From: Priapulus caudatus
Lineage: Eukaryota > Priapulida > Priapulimorpha > Priapulimorphida > Priapulidae
Assembly: GCF_000485595.1 (NCBI RefSeq)
Contig: NW_014577565.1
Coordinates: 169,596 to 190,522, forward strand
Direction of reading: 5' to 3'
Length of the DNA: 20,927 bases
Positions 7,851 to 16,699 of the stretch are shown here, piece by piece (positions within the stretch are counted from its first letter, which is position 1; each line of letters begins with the position of its first letter). The notes below the pieces were generated by a model. It did not search any database. It was not told the origin of the DNA and saw only the letters and a list, made by a program, of their open reading frames with translations. Made by a program: the position numbers and the translations under genes.

Positions 7851-7917
7851 GACGCATCCGTCGAGTTTTTATCTAGGGGATGACTTAATCATCCCCTAGT
7901 TCGACGGACGGAGCGTC
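7851..7917. repeat. Long imperfect hairpin
   Basis: The centre is a perfect 11-bp stem, ctaggggatga (7873-7883) with tcatcccctag (7889-7899), around a five-base loop cttaa. Outside it gacgcatccgtcga (7851-7864) pairs imperfectly with tcgacggacggagcgtc (7901-7917). A T-rich bulge (tttttat) lies in the left arm only. No T-run follows the structure, so it is not a simple terminator. Confidence 0.8.
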
Positions 7918-8147
7918 GGCGTCATCGGCGAGGAAATTCGGTGGCCGGGCAAGGGGGAGAAGGCGAGGAGACTCTCACGTGGGAGGAAGTGGAGGCTGAC
8001 GTGTATTCCAGCCAGAAATCGAGAGATCGCCCCAGGGGAGGGGTCACGCCCTCTGCTGGCGAGGTACGATATGCACACCCGAGGTCGTCCATGACGCACT
8101 ATGCGCGACCACTCCCCCTTGCACCGAGGAACAGCATAATCCCTAAC

Positions 8148-8513
8148 GCCGCAGGAAGGAAGCCGACGGACAGCCATGGCTGTCGCCAGGGTCGAGTGCC
8201 GCCCCACTGGCGTCACGCCCCGCCGAGAGATGCGGATCCGTACAGGAAGAGGAGAAGTTTACCGGGATGACCGTAGTGCCGCTGGAAGGTCGGCCGATGG
8301 CGGTCGCCACACAACGACTGGCCGACGTCGGACGGCGACGTAATTCGGAGAGCCGATACGTCGCAATGAGACCCAGCCGCCTACCACAGGGAGAAAGAGA
8401 GAAGTTTACCGGGATGACCGTAGTGCCGCTGGAAGGTCGGCCGACGGCGGTCGCCATATGGCGACCGGCCGACGTCGGACGGCGATGCAAATCGGAGGGC
8501 TGATACGTCACGG
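8148..8513 (+). repeat. Three tandem repeats of about 130-147 bp
   Basis: Copies 2 and 3 are well conserved: gaagtttaccgggatgaccg begins at 8254 and at 8401, giving a period of 147, and both continue with tagtgccgctggaaggtcgg and gccgacgtcggacggcga. A diverged first copy starts near 8148 (gccgcaggaagg against gccgctggaagg at 8278, spacing 130). Copies 1 and 3 have a palindrome at the equivalent place: cagccatggctg in copy 1 and cggtcgccatatggcgaccg (8448-8467, perfect 20-mer) in copy 3. The array ends about 150 bases before a CRE-like site and a TATA box, a layout like promoter-proximal repeats of a retroelement. Confidence 0.85.
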
Positions 8514-8659
8514 GTAGCCGTTCCGACCTGCCAAAAACGGAGAGTCTACTACCTCGGGAAGAGGAGCTGTGATGGCCAGAGTGAGAGGAATAAGAGAATC
8601 CCACAGCTGGAAATGAAGCTGGGGCGTGCGAAGCCTGCGTGGCGTAATACAATGGGGGA

Positions 8660-8703
8660 TGACGTCAGACTGGTGACAGTGGTGGCTCGCCCAGCGTATA
8701 AAA
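8660..8703 (+). promoter_or_regulatory. CRE-like site and TATA box
   Basis: A perfect tgacgtca (CREB/ATF consensus) lies at 8660-8667 and tataaaa at 8697-8703, followed by a purine-rich leader. Transcription would start around 8727-8735, about 45 bases before the ATG at 8779. With the tandem repeats upstream this forms a plausible polymerase II promoter for the ORF that follows. The TATA is clear; use is inferred. Confidence 0.5.
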
Positions 8704-8778
8704 AGGGGAGAGGTAGGGAGACAAACTCGAAGAACGTGGACAGACAGTAATAAGAGATTGAATCACAGAGATCGTAAA

Positions 8779-9267
8779 ATGATGGGAGAAATAATGGAGG
8801 ACTTGAAGGAGGGCTACGAGTGGACCTCGAGTGGCGACAGTAGTAGCAGCGAAAGCAGTAGCAGCGACAGCAGCAGCACGGAAGAAGCCGAAGAAGAAGG
8901 AGTGGCCGCCCCTAGCCCCCGTCCTCGGACGCCGGGCTACGGGTGTTCGCCGAGCCCCGGGCAGGCAAGTCACCCCTCGCTCGCCGTATTGGCGTGGGCG
9001 AGTAAGGTGGTCGCCGAGGGTGGCGCCCCGGCGGGAGAGGAGGCGGACGCCGCACCGAGGCGCGGAGGATTGGCGAGTCTCCTTGCCCCTGCCGCGCTCC
9101 CGGCCGAAGACGAGACCGCCGTTCCAATACCGGAAGTGATGGCCGGCGAGGACGCCGTCATCGAGATGGCTGCCGGCACCCCGGAGGGTGCCGCCTGTTC
9201 CCCGCCGCCCGCCGACGGCCGCCGCCATCACCGCCGCCGCAGCGAATCACGAGCGAGGGAGAGGTGA
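8779..9267 (+). CDS. Uncharacterised GC-rich ORF, acidic/serine-rich N-terminus
   Basis: The ATG at 8779 was chosen because it is the first in frame after the TATA box and has a purine at -3. The protein starts MMGEIMEDLKEGYEW. A serine run mixed with acidic residues (SSGDSSSSESSSSD) and an EEAEEEG patch follow, then a Pro/Ala-rich middle and a basic end (RRHHRRRSESRARER), with the stop at 9265-9267. Third positions are mostly G or C and the amino-acid run looks like real coding sequence. No domain is recognised. An acidic Ser-rich start followed by a basic, Arg-rich continuation in another frame (next entry) would fit a Gag-like or nucleic-acid-binding protein of a retroelement, but I have no motif to prove it. 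A one-base frameshift near 9264 separates it from the continuation. Confidence 0.45.
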   Translation: MMGEIMEDLKEGYEWTSSGDSSSSESSSSDSSSTEEAEEEGVAAPSPRPRTPGYGCSPSPGQASHPSLAVLAWASKVVAEGGAPAGEEADAAPRRGGLASLLAPAALPAEDETAVPIPEVMAGEDAVIEMAAGTPEGAACSPPPADGRRHHRRRSESRARER

Positions 9268-9530
9268 CGGTCAGCCCGGGAGCGAGGACGGCGACCTTGT
9301 CGGCGGGCGAGGAGACGGAGAGGCAGCATCGCCGTCACCGGGAGTGCCGCCAAGGAAAGTCAGCAAGAGAGGCTGCCGTGGCGAGCGCTGCCGAAGAGGC
9401 CCGCCTCACTGAAGGGAAGAGGAGGAAGGCTCTTAAGGCACGTTACCGCCGGGAGCGAGTAAGGGCGAGAGCGATGACCAACGCGGCGGCGGCAGTGGCG
9501 CCGCCATCACCCACGCCGCTGGTGCGGTCC
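9264..9530 (+). pseudogene. Probable continuation of the GC-rich ORF: basic helical segment, shifted frame
   Basis: The frame that overlaps the previous stop by three bases reads EETERQHRRHRECRQG, then AREAAVASAAEEAR, then KRRKALKARYRRERVRARAM, a charged and probably alpha-helical segment. It continues the basic end of the preceding ORF in sense and composition, so I take it as the same protein after a -1 or +2 frame change. There is no obvious slippery heptamer at the overlap, so decay or a sequence error is more likely than programmed frameshifting. Beyond about 9530 the frame remains open to 10103 but becomes low-complexity and repeat-derived. No family recognised. Confidence 0.35.
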
Positions 9531-9672
9531 TCCGCTCCTGCCGCTCCCGGCCGCCGTGAGAACGCCGCCGGCCGCCATCCGCCTCCTGCCGCTCCGGCCG
9601 CCATGAGAGCGCGCCGGCGCGGTCATCCGCTCCTGCGCTCCCGGCCGCGTGAGAGCGCCGCGGGCAGAGCAT
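9531..9672 (+). repeat. 47/48-bp tandem repeat, three copies
   Basis: The unit start tccgctcctgc / tccgcctcctgcc occurs at 9531, 9578 and 9626, each followed by a gctc(c)cggccgc block and a gtgagar/atgagag block. It is GC-rich and slightly diverged. It interrupts the coding-looking sequence and probably explains the loss of a consistent frame here. Confidence 0.8.
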
Positions 9673-9685
9673 TGCCGACACGCCG

Positions 9686-10588
9686 ATGGGGGGCCCGGCG
9701 ACGTCCGCTTCAGCGCGCACCTTTTGTAGGTGCCCCCACTCCAGGCGGGGGCCGTCGGGGTCAGCCGTCTATGGGCCTGGGTGGCCCTGCCCGACGCCCC
9801 ACGCTGCCCACGCACGTGCCCCACGGACGGCAGAATTACACCACGCGTCGTGCGGCCGGCCTGGTGCAATGCCTGTCGGCGGCATGCAATTTTCCTGCGC
9901 CCGCCGGTCGTGCGAACACCGGCTGGCGAGCATCTCGCACCGCCCCCACAACACTGCGGGGCGACTATCGGCCGCGAGACCTGCTGAGGAGCGTACATCG
10001 GCGGGAGAGAACCCGTCATTTCGGGCCCCGCTTACTCCGGTCGGGTACCTGCGCGCGCCGTCCCGCCCTGACGCGCGGCCATCGCGCCCGGACGCCCGGA
10101 TGACGACCCCGCCGCGACGGCCGCCTCAATCACCCTACGTCCGAGCGCACGCGCCGCGTCGGCCTTGCCTCGGTCACGTCGAGCGCCCCCGCCGTCCGAC
10201 GCCGCGCGCGCCAAAAAAGCAGAACGACCCCGGCAGCGAGAGAGGCCGGCGATCAGCCCGTGGTGGCGCAATCACAAATCCCGCCAACAACCCCGCGGCC
10301 TCGACGACGAACACCCGCGCTACCGGCACGACGAATGGAGCCGATGGTCGTCTGATGGGGAGATGCGCGGGATGTCGCAGCTCACCATGCTTCGCCAGGC
10401 CGGATGTCCTAACCGCCACCTCCAACTGCGCGTCATGCCAAGAAACGGCCTTGGCTATAGACGACGAGAAAAGAGCCGACGCCGCCTTGCCTGCTGCAGA
10501 AGCCGCCCCAAGCCTGAGGAGATCCGGTCGTACCCTGCAGCGACGCTCGCGCAGGCCGAAGGCCCGACCGCCATCGGGATCCACATGA
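9686..10588 (+). CDS. Uncharacterised GC-rich ORF with two CxxC pairs and a basic C-terminus
   Basis: A 300-codon open frame. In DNA this GC-rich, long frames appear by chance on both strands, so most of it may be non-coding. The last quarter is more convincing: GRCAGCRSSPCF (from about 10360) and SNCASCQ form two CxxC pairs about 20 residues apart, like a zinc ribbon. An acidic patch (AIDDEKRADAA) and a basic tail (SLRRSGRTLQRRSRRPKAR) follow before the stop at 10586-10588, where GC content falls sharply. I cannot name it. It may be the C-terminal part of the protein that begins at 8779, with a further frame change between. A competing minus-strand frame (10174-10584) has no such pattern. 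Confidence 0.25.
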   Translation: MGGPATSASARTFCRCPHSRRGPSGSAVYGPGWPCPTPHAAHARAPRTAELHHASCGRPGAMPVGGMQFSCARRSCEHRLASISHRPHNTAGRLSAARPAEERTSAGENPSFRAPLTPVGYLRAPSRPDARPSRPDARMTTPPRRPPQSPYVRAHAPRRPCLGHVERPRRPTPRAPKKQNDPGSERGRRSARGGAITNPANNPAASTTNTRATGTTNGADGRLMGRCAGCRSSPCFARPDVLTATSNCASCQETALAIDDEKRADAALPAAEAAPSLRRSGRTLQRRSRRPKARPPSGST

Positions 10589-10903
10589 TAATTATAATAG
10601 AGCGGAATTTAAACTACCTGTTGCAAATTGTATGTTGCGGGATAAAATTCTGTAATTTCATGCCGCCCGGGATCTAGAATTGCTTAATTGTCGTATCGCC
10701 GGTAATTTAAAATTTCTAATTTCATTTCGAGTGAATATTATGTACAGTGTATACACTCGCGCGTGTAGTGGCGCACTTCAGGCTAACGCCGCTAGTATTG
10801 GTGGCTCGAGCTGCGAAGCGGCGCTTACGCGCTAAGGAAGCGGGGGCGATGTAGCCCCTGCCCACGCCCTGATTTGTGCGCTCACCCCGCGGGTCATGAA
10901 AAG
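10589..10903. other. Non-coding tail with AT-rich block
   Basis: An AT-rich block (10590-10740) follows the GC-rich ORF and could be its 3' UTR. It holds no clear aataaa. A perfect palindrome agtgtatacact sits at about 10747-10758. GC rises again after 10760 with no recognisable gene. Confidence 0.3.
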
Positions 10904-11115
10904 AGAGAATAGTTGCGCCCGGCGGCCGAGATAAGTGGCCCACCGGGGGTGCGTAGTGGCGCGCCGCCGGCGAGATAGTGTGCGCCGGGGGTGCAGTTTA
11001 GTGTGCCGCCGGCCGCGCGAGCATAGTTGCGCGCCGGGGTGCGTAGTACGCAGCCGCGCGATAAATGGTGCTGCGCGGCGCGGCGCAGCATAGTGTGCTG
11101 CCAGGCCGCGCGTTA
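10904..11115. repeat. Decayed GC-rich tandem repeat, about 44 bp
   Basis: The motif cgag/cgat + ata + rtg recurs at 10927, 10971, 11018 and 11059 (spacing 44, 47, 41), each time followed by gcgccgggg(g)tgc and gtagt/tagtgt blocks. Units are strongly diverged. ORFs across this block are repeat by-products. Confidence 0.65.
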
Positions 11116-11339
11116 TGCGCACCAGTGCGGCGCTAGAGGGTACGCACCGACCGGTGGCTAAAACGGAACCACACGCGAGCGCGGCGGCTGGTGGCACAGC
11201 GCCGGGTTGCCACTGCGGGCTTACTGTGGGGGCGTTCGCCTTGAGGGCACGGCGGCGGCGTAGCGGCAGGGCCCAGGGCACGCGGATGGCATTTATGCCT
11301 CCCATAGCCGATTTATTACACGCCGACATCAGCTAGCCA

Positions 11340-11490
11340 GCCCTGCCAAAATGGCTCACGCAATCCCACCAAAAGCCGCTGGTTTTTAGCCAACAAAGAC
11401 GCTACACACAATGTATATACTTTGTCATGCTGCGGTTAGTAGTAGTTTTTACACAGGCGCCATTGTATTTCTCGGTCTAGCCGACTTCGC
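11340..11490. other. Short spacer, no gene seen
   Basis: Mixed-composition sequence without a recognisable domain between the GC-rich repeat block and the next repeat array. Confidence 0.3.
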
Positions 11491-11790
11491 GATTGTGTCA
11501 TTGCCACGCTGCAAATGCAGGTATTATATGTGGCGGCGAAGCCCCTGTCATTGCCGTCCTAGAGATGTGCTCTTTCAATCCGCCGCATGTGCAAGGCCAT
11601 TGCGGCGTGCGTGTGTGTACTTGGCCCGTGAACTCTGTCATTAGGCCTAGAGATAGCTGCGATCTTCACCGCCCCGATGCCTGCCAAAGCCAGTGCCGAC
11701 GTGCACGTGTGCTAACTTTTGGCGCGAAGCTGTCATTGGCCTAGTGCATGCTGCGTCTCAATCCGCGATGCCGCGAAGCCAGGTAAACTT
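11490..11790. repeat. Diverged direct repeats of about 90 bp
   Basis: The core tgtcatt..cc(t)agagat recurs: ctgtcatt at 11545, 11634 and 11730 (spacing 89 and 96), with a shorter version (tgtcattgcc) at 11496. The following tctcaatccgcgatg, tttcaatccgccgcatg and cttcaccgccccgatg segments align as the second half of the unit. The repeats lie just upstream of a TATA box and may be promoter or LTR repeats. Confidence 0.6.
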
Positions 11791-11872
11791 AATGCGCACA
11801 TGTTAATTTCAGCGCGGAAGGAATTTATCATTGCTTAAATGCGAAGTGTATTTTGAAATTTCCGCGGGCGGC

Positions 11873-11880
11873 TATATAAG
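11873..11880 (+). promoter_or_regulatory. TATA box (tatataag)
   Basis: tatataag follows a GC-rich block (cgcgggcggc), a typical core-promoter arrangement. Start would be around 11905. No ORF of note follows within 350 bases, so it may be the promoter of an LTR or of a lost element. Confidence 0.4.
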
Positions 11881-11904
11881 GAGACTTTGCCACGATTGCA
11901 GAAG

Positions 11905-12560
11905 GACTACTATGACCATGCGTGACTAAGCGTTAGACAACAGTTAGTGGTAGCCAGCTAGGGAGCACAAAAAGAGAGAGATAGTTAGATAGGATGAAGT
12001 CGGGCGGGAGTAAAAATAGAGTTATAATTAGATATTATAGCATAGTGCGAAGAGTAAAGTATAGTTAAGTAGGAAACGTAAATCATTTTACCGCCGGCGA
12101 AAAGGAGTGGGACATTAGATCGCGATGTCAACCAAGGGGCGTGTAACTTATTACGACCCTCCCCCTCTATAACACTTCGTTTGTCACCTCTGCGAATGCG
12201 GACTGTTTTTTGGCTGAAAGAATACGGCTCTCTTTAAGCACTAAAACGTATTCCGGCCTTGTGTCAGTATCTCTGTCCGAGCTACATCACGCCACACTCA
12301 GCTATCTCCGCAGACTGCGAAGACAGCGGCGATAAACCGCCGGTAGGTATAAAAGATACACAACGCAACAAGGTACTTATACGATCACGAACAACGCGTG
12401 AAGAGGAAGCAACGAAGAAATGCCACATTTGGTGCTGGCGTGACCACACACGATACACACCAAAGATAACGCCCAACAATAGCTTTTCGATAAAACAGGG
12501 GAAGAAGAAAAAACATTCGAATAGCCGCACTATTATTGGAATTGAGGGTTAGAATAATTT
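11905..12560 (+). other. Leader-like region with a possible primer-binding-site-like motif
   Basis: No domain is recognised. At 12430 tggtgctggcgtgacc follows a ca dinucleotide, in the position and with the TGG start of an LTR primer-binding site. I cannot match it securely to a tRNA 3' end, and no second LTR is visible. A 97-codon frame at 12259-12552 shows no family features. Confidence 0.2.
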
Positions 12561-13000
12561 TCTTCCCTTAAAGCATCAGGCGATTAGACAACGTTCAACT
12601 AGCGACAAAAGCACTTTCCGATATTGGAAGCCGGAATGATCCCCCGACCATCCCTTCAACACACCCCAACCGTATCAGATTAAATTGCCTGTGAGATTAT
12701 AATTTGTCGTGACCCGTATTTTCATGTCCAGGTCTTTTTCGACCATATACCGTCATGCGGGTCAACGCGAAAAACGTTACAAGTGACATCACATCACAAC
12801 AAACCAAACATTGACATGTTTCATGAGATTGTGTTGCCTGCCGAGCACACCACGCATTCTGCTTACTTAGAACGTAAGGAATTTCGAAAAGTATCGCACA
12901 CAGGCACGCGATAGTTGCGCCATCTTCGCTGACTGGAGCGAAATTAAACATATGTATTTAGGCCACACACCAATAGATATCGATAATATCACCTAACTAT
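12561..13000. other. No gene seen
   Basis: AT-leaning sequence without motifs. A minus-strand frame of 84 codons (12697-12951) has no recognisable feature. Confidence 0.4.
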
Positions 13001-13080
13001 CATATATATGTATATAAGATATATATATATATATATATATAAATATTATATATATATATATTATATATATATATATATAT
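13001..13080. repeat. AT microsatellite
   Basis: About 80 bases made of (AT)n runs with a few aaat and ttat interruptions, ending at 13080. It is self-complementary and could extrude a cruciform. Confidence 0.95.
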
Positions 13081-15569
13081 GGTAAACTAGAAATTAGTAT
13101 TAGTTCCCACACTCAGAGTGTGAGGTCTATAAGGCAATATGGCTAATAGAATATTATAGGTTACTCAATTGCATGTGTCTCAGAACCTAACCCATGCTAT
13201 ATGACATATCAGACTGGCTGAACTCGCTCTCAATGATAACACGATGGAAATATGTTTAATAACGACCTGAAAAATGTTTTTCATTACGTGCGTTTGATTG
13301 TTAGATAAGTCATAATTCTCTATTGCCTCACTATAATTATGTGTATATTCGACTGTGTATCCTGGGGTTTATACAATTTGTTTGAATAATATAATTGAAA
13401 GAGATTATTTTAAACATTCAAAGCTGCATGCATATAATGTGCATGTGAAGACTGGCAGCTGTCTATATACCATCTGCCCAAGGGAAGTATGCCCGTTCCT
13501 GGCATCTTTTTAAAGGTATGAGTACTCACTACTTTTTTCTAAAACTTCACAGAGGCGCAGATGAACGCCACGCTCATATTTGTGCGATGTTGTGCTAGCT
13601 TCCTGCCTCGGGTTCGTAGTGTGATCACGTAGGAGAGAAAACATCTTTAATGGATACGACGTGGTCTTGTGTAGGTGGGCGGGGTAAGTATGCGGGTTGT
13701 GGCAAGACCTTGCAATATGCTGGCAATACGTAGTGGTAGTTAACGTTACTTGTCTTCCATATGTTGTGGAAGTGAAATTAAGTTGTAAGTAATACTTTTT
13801 CCATTGTGTTGGCTGCAGGATCTGTGTGCGTTGTTTGCCCAGATTATATTAGTCATTATTTGGTTTTTATCAGTATTAATCATGTTAGGACTGTCATATC
13901 CGGGATTGCAAGTGGCAGCTTTAGATATCTCCGCTCGCCGGCCTCTCTTCAGTTTTGGGCATAGCGTCACGTGAAGACGGGTCATCATATAATGGGGTTG
14001 TTGCCTACGCTTGTTCATACTCTCTCTGTTTTCTCTCTCCTCTTGATAGTGGTTTACATCATGTGGAGCAGAGATATTGACAATAGTGGATGGACAACGC
14101 CAGCCCTTAGATATTACAGTCGGACTAATACATACTACAAACACCCTAGAAGAGGCAACCAGTAATAAAGTGACAAATAGCATATTGAGTCATATATTAG
14201 CACAACTGTAATGAATATGACTAGTACCTAAACTATAAATACATCGCACCACTCCCTCACTCTCCTGCCAAAAAGTTTCACAAATGGAAATCTTAAATAT
14301 GATATTCGTTCTCTAATATGTACACTTTCACTCGTAACTGATAGTGACTCCTATACATCGCTCTAGATTATACACACTAGAATATACTCAAAAGTACTTC
14401 TCACTCAAAAACCCGAACCTGCTGTTCATGTCGATAACTAGAATACATTCTCTCGTCAACTTCCTACGCGAGGAGATCAAAATTAACGGACCTAGTGACG
14501 CTGCTTCTTCTGTTCTTAAGCTTAGTTGGATGATATCTTCCAGCGACGCGCATCTTCCTTGGCAGTGATAGGTGTTATAGACAACTGCCCAGTTTCACCA
14601 TGACATGTATACTCGCAGCAGCTGGCATGTTTTAAATAATTCTTTCAATTATATTTATTCAAACAATTATTGTATAACAATTACCAAATTATGGTATAGT
14701 CATCATACTAAAGATCTTTTATGATTTCATCTAACATCAAATAGCACCGTAAATACCGCTGACACCAGGGCGGTGTTTATTCTCAGGATAATAGCTTAAT
14801 ATAACTTATTATCCGTATGAATTAACACATATTTAAACGTATCAGGTGTCCGCAGATTACAACAATATGATGTGTTTCAATAGTGCACAAACGCGCATAA
14901 CGAAATATCATCAATTAGATTAATCATGGATGACTCACATCATTCAACAGTATGGGGCAAGTATCAATACTTACGCGGTCACAATATGTATAACACTATC
15001 TAACGCAACATGATACTATATACCATAATCCTATTGAAAAATATAATATGATTCCTAATATTTCTAAGACAATATGTCACGTACCAATAATATTATAACA
15101 ACGGCGTATATATTTCGATCAATAATGTATACCGCCACATCCATAATAATGACATCAGTTAATTGCTGATAATAGTTGAATATCTATTTGGTTGTGCCCC
15201 ATGATATATTGCTACTTAATTCGCTCCAGTGCCAGGACACGCATGAAGTGACCTGCCGCAACTATCGCTGCCTAGTGTTCGTCCGGGAGTTACCTATTTT
15301 GGAACACAAAATATACTTGACATTCTAGCTGAAGAAATGCGTGGTGTTCTGGCAGCATAACATCTCCGATAAAGGACAAATCGCTATATATGTTCTCGCG
15401 CTTAAATTAGCTTGATAGCTGAATAGGCTCCACTTGTAACGTGTCTCACCGCAAGAGAATACAGGCCTGTTCGATAAAACCAGACTCATTTCGTGACCCG
15501 CATTGACGGTATTGGAGCTCTCGACAGAAAGACTGCCGTTGAGACAGTGCTGAGCAACAGACGGTCATG
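13081..15569. other. AT-rich gene-free stretch
   Basis: About 2.5 kb with no convincing gene. The longest frame is on the minus strand (13746-14183, 145 codons). It starts with a hydrophobic run and contains a TIVNISAPHD stretch that faintly recalls a LINE endonuclease block, but nothing around it supports that. Scattered ATA/TAT-rich sequence dominates 14600-15200. Confidence 0.4.
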
Positions 15570-15594
15570 TCACAAATATTTATCCCTCTTACAG

Positions 15595-15745
15595 CGGGCA
15601 GATTTAATCCTGATACGGCACCGGGGTGATGCTGGCTTCCGCGCCTGACCCGTCGGTCCTTTGAGATCGGGATGCCGCTCGTCGGGCGGCAACCCCACTA
15701 ACCCGCGCACCGCGGGGGGGGCAGAGGCCCACAACGGAGGGTTAA
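15595..15745 (-). other. Small GC island with a 64-codon minus-strand frame
   Basis: A sharply bounded GC-rich block in AT-rich surroundings. On the minus strand (15764-15570) it reads LVGLPPDERHPDLKGP and then KPASPRCRIRIKSARCKRD, ending at a stop. The peptide has an even, protein-like composition, but I cannot assign it. An eight-G run lies at 15714-15721. It may be an inserted fragment of a repeat family. Confidence 0.25.
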
Positions 15746-15770
15746 GGCTTTCAGAGCAACACAATAGGGT

Positions 15771-16160
15771 ACATGTAGGTTATCTCATAACATCACTCGC
15801 CCCTTAATGTCTCGCTAATGATATCCATGTATCCACTCTAATATTGCAAATCTAGTCTAGAAAAGAAGCCAGATCAAAGCAAACTACCCGGTAGAAGCTG
15901 TACTCTAATCCTTCCAAACACACATCAGCTCACACCAGGATCCATATTCCTAAGACTCTCTGGCATGCAATAAAACAACGTTGCGACTGGCGTTTTTCGA
16001 CGACGCCAAATCGCTGTGCACTACACGCTATAGCGTCTAGTCCTCCCGTAAATATAGGCTGGTCCAGAAAATACTTCAGGAATTGCTGAGTGTACCCAAC
16101 TGGCATAGGTGTTACGTCGGCACCCATTTCATGCGTGAGCCGGATACGGATGTAACAGAC
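15771..16160. other. No gene seen
   Basis: A 65-codon minus-strand frame (15930-16127) is the only open stretch. It shows no recognisable motif. Confidence 0.4.
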
Positions 16161-16161
16161 G

Positions 16162-16209
16162 TTTAAACTCGGTCGAACATTTCTAACAAACTTAACATGC
16201 GAGTTTAAA
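16162..16209. repeat. 10-bp inverted repeat with 28-base loop
   Basis: tttaaactcg at 16162-16171 and cgagtttaaa at 16200-16209 are perfect reverse complements. A nine-G run follows at 16239-16247. Confidence 0.6.
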
Positions 16210-16289
16210 TCAGGTTGCCGTCAGACAGTCTCAGTTGTGGGGGGGGGCGGATGATTCGCGTTTACTTCCATCGCAATGTATATTAAATT

Positions 16290-16440
16290 TAGTGTGCGCG
16301 AGATAGCGAAGCGCGCTTGGCGCAAAGCCCTTAAATGCGGTGGCGGTCCAGGGGCAGGACCCCTTGCCGGGGATCCAGGGGCGGAGTCTCCGGAAGCTCT
16401 TGGATATTTAGCAATTTAGAACTTCAAGAGGGGGGCGGGT
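16290..16440. repeat. Hairpin-rich GC segment resembling a dispersed invertebrate repeat
   Basis: The block contains ggtccaggggcaggacc (16345-16361; five-base stem), then gccggggatccaggggcgga and gtctccggaagctc. This ggTCCAGGGGC..GCCGGGGATCCAGGGGCGGAG style is one I associate from memory with dispersed repeats of several invertebrate genomes; I could not search it. The AT-rich sequence to about 16690 may be part of the same repeat. Confidence 0.35.
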
Positions 16441-16699
16441 GGCGTCTGCGCGTTTTGAAGGAATTGAAAAATATTGATAATTGGTAAGTGCAGATTGTTT
16501 GTGATTCATAGCCGGTATAACTTTTTTTCACTGTAAAGGTAACTACATCACTGGAAGCATACTGCCCCATGAATTTTGATAAAACGTATATTTTAGCTGA
16601 GAACTGGTTAAAACTGCAAAATATTGAGAAAAAACACCAGATTTGAACCAAAGTGCATATTTTCACTCTTATACAAAATCGGAATAACATACTCCGGTT

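Noticed and set aside
8143-8652. 169-codon minus-strand ORF over the 147-bp repeats
   Set aside because: The repeat period (147) is divisible by three, so one open unit keeps all units open. No domain, and it runs against the promoter-like signals.
8665-9231. 188-codon minus-strand ORF
   Set aside because: Antisense shadow of the acidic/Ser-rich ORF in GC-rich DNA.
12430-12446. Primer-binding-site-like tggtgctggcgtgacc as proof of an LTR element
   Set aside because: I could not match it to a tRNA end, and no paired LTR or gag follows, so it is kept only as a weak note in the region entry.
13746-14183. 145-codon minus-strand ORF with a hydrophobic start, possible secreted protein or LINE endonuclease piece
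   Set aside because: Only one weak stretch (TIVNISAPHD) is suggestive; no catalytic residues, no neighbouring LINE sequence, and this length can occur by chance in the window.
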